DNA of 64,000 bases from Apoda limacodes (Eukaryota > Arthropoda > Insecta > Lepidoptera > Limacodidae). The DNA is taken from the NCBI GenBank assembly GCA_946406115.1, contig OX291547.1:8375001-8439000 (forward strand), given 5' to 3'. Below the pieces are notes generated by a model that ran no database searches, was not told the origin of the DNA, and saw nothing but the letters and a program-made list of their open reading frames with translations. Positions 57,301 through 64,000 of this stretch are shown here, piece by piece (positions within the stretch are counted from its first letter, which is position 1; each line of letters begins with the position of its first letter). A program made the position numbers and the translations under genes.

Positions 57301-57909
57301 GGGGACGAATGAGGCTGATAAGGAAGGAACAAAAAACGCATATTTGTGTGAAATATTTTATTCTTAGTTTACGACTATTTTTAATTACTGTATGTAACTC
57401 CAAACGTATGTACCTTAGTAATTAAGGTAAAAATTAACAATGTACAATGATGTATGCATACAAGAAACTAAGTACAAGCGATACATCAAATATGGTCGAG
57501 ACGAAGTGCAAAGAACTTTTTCAAATTACTTTGGAAGCGTGATCGATCGCTGGTTATATTCAAACTAACGATTCTGGCTGCAAGGCCCAGCATTCAATCA
57601 CACCGCGACACAAGTTTAGACGGCCCCGGGACTGTGGCAATTTGCCCTGAATGGATGGAGACGTCAGAGCGACAAAAAGCTTCGATCGATCAGAAATCCA
57701 TGCACACGTGTGTTTCGCTTCAACGCTCATTCTTGGGCTGGTTTCGGTTTTAGGTGTGAACGTTTTAACGATTCCATTAATTAAAGTATTTCCAGTTTCG
57801 TTTCATCGCGTGTAAAATTATTGAAAATAATAGAAATTTATGGTGAAGAAGTATTTTAATAAACAGAGTAACTGTTAAAGTCTATTATTCGCATCATAGG
57901 AGCTTGTGG

Positions 57910-58010
57910 GCCAGTAGCATTCGTCTATCGAAAACGATATTCGAAGTTAAGCAACAACAGACGTGGTCAGTCATTGGCTAGGTGTCCGCCTCCTAGTAAG
58001 TGGCACATAT
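57910..58010 (+). pseudogene. 5S rRNA-like sequence (pseudogene or 5S-derived element)
   Basis: The run 'cgaagttaagcaacaacaga' followed by 'cgtggtcagtcattggctag' and 'gtgtccgcctcctagtaagt' lines up over its whole length with insect 5S rRNA (CGAAGTTAAGCAACATCGGG, then CGCGGTTAGTACTTGGATGG, then GTGACCGCCTGGGAACACCG). It therefore includes the TFIIIA-bound internal control region. Upstream, 'gtgggccagtagcattcgtc' is only weakly like the 5S start. Enough differences exist that it is not a working gene; it could be a dead copy or the head of a 5S-derived SINE. Confidence 0.7.
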
Positions 58011-61000
58011 TTTTGAGCTCGTTCTGCTTTAGAGAACACGTTAAATTGGCGGTCCGCTGCAAATTATAATAGTCGAGTGGCTGCAATTAGCACTGGGGAA
58101 TAGCTCTTATCTTTATGGAGAGGACTGTACCCTGTAGTGGGTAGAAGAAAAAGCTAAGGAAACATACATAGCATCCTTTTTATTTGTGTATTCTATTTTT
58201 GTTTTACATACCGATGAAAAATACTGACTATAAAAATATGTCACCACACGAACTAGAATCTTAATCTAGGAGAGTGCTCTTCCCAATAAAGTGTCACGAA
58301 AATAATCACTTCTGAGAGCTGAGCAGTCTGGTGTTCAAATCTCTAGAGACGTAGCGGAATCGGCTCGAAACAATGGCTGTAGAAAAAATACCTCTTTCAA
58401 AGATGAGACACCAACCAACCTGAGTTTCCTCATTCTTTAGATTGTTACTGGGATTTGGGACATCGTGACGGTATTTTAGCTGTTTTTTTTTTCTGTGTAT
58501 GCATAGCATTCATGTCTTTAGTTCGGAGTGGTTGTATTTATTTCAATATGTATCATATAAATGTTGAGTAATGTTGTGTGTTTAGATTTTTTTACACACT
58601 TTTTTATAATATTGTCGCTAAAAGTCAACTATCTCGATTTTATTGTGAATAAAAGCTGTCATTAGAATCTTCCGCGTACATTATGATGAAAATACTTGAT
58701 CGCTTGGGATAAATCCTTTATTCAAGTCAGTAGGACACGGGATTCCTCAAATCTGTTCACGCGTGACTGAATAAAAAACCTACATCATATCACCAAATTC
58801 CACATTTAATATAGTATAGTGCTATTTTTATTTCACTGTTTTGTTTATGCAAATATCTATCAATTAAAAATGTTTGGGATTTTTGAAAACAGCTTTAAAA
58901 TTAAACGCTAGCACTAAACGCTGAAATAAAAAAAAATATCTTTGTCATTTATCGAGCAATAATTTTGCTTGACGGTTGCTGTCTTAAGGCTAAAGGGCAT
59001 GATCGCAGCAGCAGTCAGAGAGCCCTGCTAGGGGGCATTGCAAGCTGGCACCGTCGGCCGTCATGCCGTCAAGCATCCATCACCTGCCACCGACGAGCCA
59101 CTCGAGCACAGATTAAGCTCAGTTTAAACCCTGGCAGCTCCGACCATGATGGATGACATGCGAGTCCGGAATGCGACTGCACCGAAATAGCGACCAAGTG
59201 TCCACACTCGTTAACGCTCAGCGTTAATGACGGCACATAGTTACTCACTCTCTTTATATTCAGCACTAAAATGCTTATTATGGTCAAATAAAAACCCTAA
59301 ATCCCACGGTCGTAAGTATTTAATGGGTACTTTAATATTTCTCGCCACATGACACCACGCTTTGGTATATTAGAACTCCTGTTGTGATGGCGCATGGCTA
59401 GTATTTTATATGTGCCGTGTTTGTATAAACCTCAGAGATGTCCCATTAGGGTGATGCGGACAATTTTGTTTATCCTGACGTATAATTAAATAGGATGGGA
59501 AGCGAGCACGCGTCGCAAAGAGAGAATGTGCAAATAAATGTGCGTAATAAACTATTGTGTTGGTTACGCTTGCATTCAAGGGAATCGAGGGTTTTATTCT
59601 CTTTGGATAGACACTTTTACTAAAAGGTCTGCTGAATATGAACGATGATTTCGTTTTGTTGCCTCTTAATCTAAATTGCTTAATGCACTTAGTATAACTG
59701 TAAGAAAGGCAATAAAATATATGTCTTAGCTCTCAAGAGATAGAATATGACACATATCATATTTCGCCGCAACTACTAGAAACGTATAGTACGATTAGTT
59801 GAAATTTAATGAGATTGTTAACTGTTTCGAACAGGAGACTTTATAGCGTGTATGCTAGATTTGTAATGAACTGTAGTTATAAAGATTTCAACAAAACACA
59901 ATGAAACGCGTAGATAAAATTGTAGCAAAGATAAAAATAGACAAAGATATTAACAAGTCTTATGTGACTGTACGCAATGAAGCTTACACAATAGTTCCAA
60001 TGACACTTCACAGGCATTTCAGTTAAGCATAAACTGGCGTTGGTTGCAATGTGCTGAGCTTTCAATGATTTTTGAATGACCCTATCAGATGATTTTATAT
60101 CATTGTATGGATTGTGTTTGGATTGGCCTCATTTATTGATTTCAGTAAGTATATATCTACTTTTGTGTGATGTAGTATATAAGACATAGTTAAGACTTTA
60201 AGTCCTATATCTTTTAATTTTAGAGCAGTGGGGACGTATGAAGGCTGGCAAGTAAGACTTTGAGACCACACACGCGTCTTGGTAGCTCTCCCCACGCAAA
60301 CACGCCTGCCGTCGAACTGACCGCACTTGTAACCTCCTCCTTCCCTCTCTGTTTGCCCTCCCACTTAGCTCCCGGACTGTGCTAATGACTTCCAAACACC
60401 GTATCACTATCATTATGAAACGCCATTCTTTCCCTCGTTAGCAAGTCGATACGCTTAAGTAAGTACATTCATGATCATGTTCATGATTCGATGTTTATTT
60501 TGATCATATCTCTGACTTAACTTCGAAATAGCTTCACAAACGAAGAAAATATGATATTGTATTGCATTCCACATGGAAGCCATAAAAACGCGTTAAATTA
60601 TGTCATGTTGGCAAAACATTTCAAAACGCAACTTCGTAATTAGGCACCGTGAAATATGGTTCCCGTCGATTGTGCTGCAGTTTAGTGACAAAACAGCGTT
60701 TACGAAGAAGGACCAAAATAAACAAATATCGCGAACAATCAGATGTATAAATATGGTGGCACAATGCACGGGCCAGCACCTCATAATAAGGGTCTCAGCT
60801 TTTGTGCCAGCCGGTTGTAAATCATACAGTCTTTTGAAGAGACTGCCACCCCATAAATTATGCCACGAAATTTCAACTGTGACGGTCTCCAACGGGACGT
60901 TTTTGGTGTAGAGAATTGTAATGGCGAAACAAATTAATCAATAGGGTCGCGACTATACTTTTTTTTTGTCACGCATTCATTGTGATTGACTTCGAAACGC

Positions 61001-64000
61001 AGATATACCTTTTAGATTAAAAAAGGGGAACCAAATTTTAAAAGCCTTTTGCTGGTTTTAATGGCTCTAAATATATTGTGTTTATACGTATACGATCGTT
61101 GATTGTTCAAATTTAATATCGTCACGGTGTAAGTAAGCACTTGAGTCGTAAATATTGAAACTGCAGCCACTTTTACTTTTTACGGCTTCGGAAGAAAGCA
61201 ATTAAAGTTGAGCATTATGATAGTATTGAAGAATTTAACGCGGTCGAGGCTGAAACGACTTGGCTGCATTTAATGGTTCAGTGCACCCCTGAATAAACAG
61301 GGCTATTCGGAGTTAAATTTGCTTGCACCGGATATGGACGCCTCTCGAATCCATCCATCCATCATGCGCCTATAAATGAAGTCTTGGTCAACGATCTGAC
61401 ACATGGCACTTGAATCTTCAAGCTTATCCGATCTTGTACCAGCATTCTTAAAGAGATTGTTGTAGAAAGGGATGCGGTCAACTTACCTCGTCTTTATGAT
61501 CAGTAAATCTTGTACGTTATGAGCTCCTAAATAATAACTTTTTATTGGCCACCGTCGCCGTGGGATTGACGAATGCCTGTTTGAGTTTTATTGTTGATCC
61601 CGCAGCGACTAGGCTCCTTTAGATTTATGAGTTCCCATGAAGTTTACTGCTAATGCAATGTTAAGGATTACATTTAAGTCCGAGATTCAAGCAATATGAC
61701 AGCCATTTTCAAAAAGCCGTCACCTGTGTCTATCTATGATTCTTGTGATTCTTTATTATTGTGTTAGTTTTATGGATTTTCTATTGTCCAGCTTTAAATA
61801 GGATTTTGTTGAAATAAAAAAATCTATTTCCATATAAAAATCAGTGCACGACCACACGCACGGCAGGTTGTATTTATTTACAAAAGTAATACAGTTTACG
61901 AGTGTTTTTGTATTCAATAAACTCATAGAAATAGTTTGCAAATATATGAGTGTGTCTACAACACCAAACATGAAGAGTACAAAAATAACAATTATAAGTT
62001 ATTATTACGTTCAAATGCTCGCCACTTCAATATGACTTGATATGTCCGGCCTTTATTCAAAGAGTTATGTTAGGTGTTTTTTTTTCACCAAGAAACCCCT
62101 CTACAGTTACGAATGATTCACTATTTGAGAATTTTGTGATTCGGATAGATAGATACATAAATTGATGCGTTACTTAACAGAGACAAATTTTACATTCCTG
62201 TGTTTATCTCCCAACGTAAATGACTTGACCACCGACGAAGTGAGGACGCAGCGGGAATTTGGCAAACACAACACCACTGCCGTTATCGCACTTTATGGTG
62301 GTGCATTAGCACATGTGTGGCCTTTATTTGTTCAGTGACTTAATTTACGTTGGCTCATACAATAACGCTGACTTTTTTGAGTGAAGTTGACGGATATTGA
62401 TTAGGGTCTAATGCTTAACATATCTTGAAGTGAATTCGTATGTTTCGCAGCATGAAGCGAGGATGGTTCGAGTCATGTTTGGGCCCATCGAGCCCCCTGC
62501 GGTGCGTAGACCCGCTGGGAGGACCCTCGTGCACCCAAATTTACATTTAGAATTCGAATACGGGTTATTGTAATGCTTTGCTGTCCGACCAGATAAAGTC
62601 AAGTCATTTTGAAATCAATAAACTAAACAAAAATTTGTCACCCGATTCCTGGGGAATTATCCGGTCTATTGTTCGACTCTACTGTTTATATAAACAAAAT
62701 TAAAATTTATTTACTATTTTTATTAAAAAAAACTTTGGAAATTGTTTTTAAATTTCAAATATTTGGTTGTTTTTACAATTTCTTTGTTAAAAAGAGTTCT
62801 GGCATTATTGAGGTTGCTGTGTAGTGTGGTACTCGTATTTGTTCAGCTCTGAAGTCTGACAATGCAAACATCGTGAGTATCGTGACACCCTCGACAGCAC
62901 CGAACAGTAGAATTGTTGAACAAGAAAATACGCTTTCGGGAAGCAGACGCTCAGTTCAAATATTAGTCGAATCCGTACGGAGGTGCGCGTGGACTAATAT
63001 TTAGACACTCCACATAGGTCGTCATAACTCGATGGTTGGGTAAAATATTGTTTCTTTCGTGTTACACTCACGCTTTGGCTGTATAATATTTTTTATTTGT
63101 CGATAGTAATATGTAATATATTCCCATATCAATGAATTATATTGAATTTATACGAGTTAATTTACATCGTGAAATCTATACTTATATAAATTAAGCTATA
63201 AGAGTTGGTTTTTTGTTGCTTAAATGTGCTAATCGGAATTACCAATAGGAAAAAACTTTGTAGTTGATAGCACAATTCTTGTGGAATTTTACGCTGCAAC
63301 CCTTAGGAGCCCAGCGGAAGAAAACAAGTCAGTAAAAACACTCAATAGCAAAGTAATAGCGCGAGCGAGCGATTTCGGGGGACGGCAGCAAAGGAAAGGG
63401 TAGAACAACGTTTGCCAGGTCAGCTAGTATGTTATAATTATTTGAATTTGAGTAAGAAATGTTTAACTTTAATATTCTACAGGTAAATATGTAAAAAATA
63501 ACAATTATCTAAAATACGTTACTCTGTCAGTAATAGGAAACGCATATTTTATCCTTGTTAAAGCTCAATAATTTTGTAGTGCGTATTTGTATAAGAAATA
63601 CGTAAACTGTTCTTATTTTAGAAAACCATTTCAAAAGACATACCTCTAACCTATTAGAGAATTCGTTGTAACTGTTTAAATCCCCACATTTTCTCACAAC
63701 GGGTTAATTTTATTTTTGGCTCCGCCAGCAATAGTTGGTATTAATGGGAGGTTGCGTTTATTTAACCGCTGTTACGACTCGGGTTACGGCCGCGTATGAA
63801 CGCGCACGTCATTTCGTCTGCGCAAACGCATCGTTCGTCATTTGTTATAACGTCGATTTTAGATAAACGTAAACGATTGATTTATATTTCTTTAGTTTAC
63901 GAAGTCTATTTAGATCGTATTACATACAATTCAACATATTATCTTATGTTATCTGTTATCTTAAATTTAGATAATTTTTGTTGGCCCGTTTAAAACAAAT
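58011..64000. other. RYK-like gene intron, repeat-poor stretch to the window edge
   Basis: Apart from a 'cgtttgccaggtcagctagt' repeat end near 63,410, no interspersed repeat is recognised. Balanced or GC-richer islands occur at about 58,965-59,220, 60,210-60,400, 60,600-60,910, 61,240-61,400, 62,400-62,560 and 63,340-63,400 / 63,720-63,850. Open frames of 60-100 codons appear on both strands in some of them but none has protein-family features or splice signals that fit the next WIF exon. They are listed as possible regulatory DNA, not genes. Confidence 0.4.

Noticed and set aside
58965..59156. GC-rich 63-codon frame (GCCLKAKGHDRSSSQRALLG)
   Set aside because: No splice sites in a fitting phase for the WIF domain and no family features.
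60593..60911. Overlapping ~100-codon open frames on both strands
   Set aside because: Antisense-overlapping frames with no domain; kept only as a composition island in the intron.
1..64000. CRISPR array, operons, bacterial ribosome-binding sites or prophage
   Set aside because: Intron-split genes, Pol III tRNA and SINE/LINE content show this is animal nuclear DNA; no evenly spaced repeat-spacer array was seen.

Overview
This is a eukaryotic window, almost certainly from a moth or butterfly (Lepidoptera). It is AT-rich and its genes are split by GT-AG introns. It carries many interspersed repeats of lepidopteran type: a SINE whose A-tail end reads CCACCTTAGTGGTATAAAA on its own strand, tRNA-headed SINEs, CR1/Jockey-like LINE fragments, and short 'agcttttgcccg' repeats. 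Most of the sequence is intron and repeat; coding sequence is only a small fraction.

Layout. (1) About 1-6,500: the 5' part of a minus-strand gene that leaves the window on the left. Two coding exons (81 and 76 codons) encode an unrecognised acidic/basic, nuclear-looking N-terminus. Its intron holds a tandem duplication, and a LINE with a SINE nested in it lies further left. (2) About 6,500-11,650: AT-rich sequence with a SINE, a degraded LINE and short repeats; no exon could be supported. (3) 11,651-11,822: first coding exon of a second unrecognised minus-strand gene, head-to-head with (4) 12,400-41,250: a complete plus-strand glycogenin gene.

Glycogenin is the centrepiece. Nine exons join in frame to 1,364 codons plus stop. 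The catalytic domain keeps the family numbering exactly: DxD at 102/104, D163-Q164, the self-glucosylated Tyr195 and the Mn ligand His212. Two features are unusual. A 1,269-nt in-frame exon encoding a His/Asn/Gln/Tyr-rich low-complexity segment (about 50 His) sits between the catalytic domain and the glycogen-synthase-binding motif. That motif ([17 protein letters not shown]) is followed by a disordered Pro/Glu/Ala/Thr/Lys-rich tail of about 630 residues, whereas in mammalian glycogenin the motif ends the protein. Introns 1 and 3 carry the same repeat in opposite orientations around exons 2-3. Intron 4 holds a foldback element. Intron 5 holds a cluster of perfect heat-shock-element-like triplets inside a repeat.

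(5) About 41,250-46,450: intergenic, with a broken minus-strand LINE (endonuclease plus start of RT) and a tRNA-Asp(GTC) gene with a Pol III terminator. (6) 46,466-46,556: a signal-peptide exon matching the start of the WIF domain of Derailed/Doughnut/RYK Wnt receptors; the rest of that gene lies beyond the right edge. (7) 46,557-64,000: its first intron. The left part is rich in repeats. The last 9 kb is poor in recognised repeats apart from a tRNA-headed SINE and a 5S-rRNA-like copy, and contains several mixed-composition GC-richer stretches that could be regulatory. All calls rest on reading the sequence and on family knowledge; no search was run.
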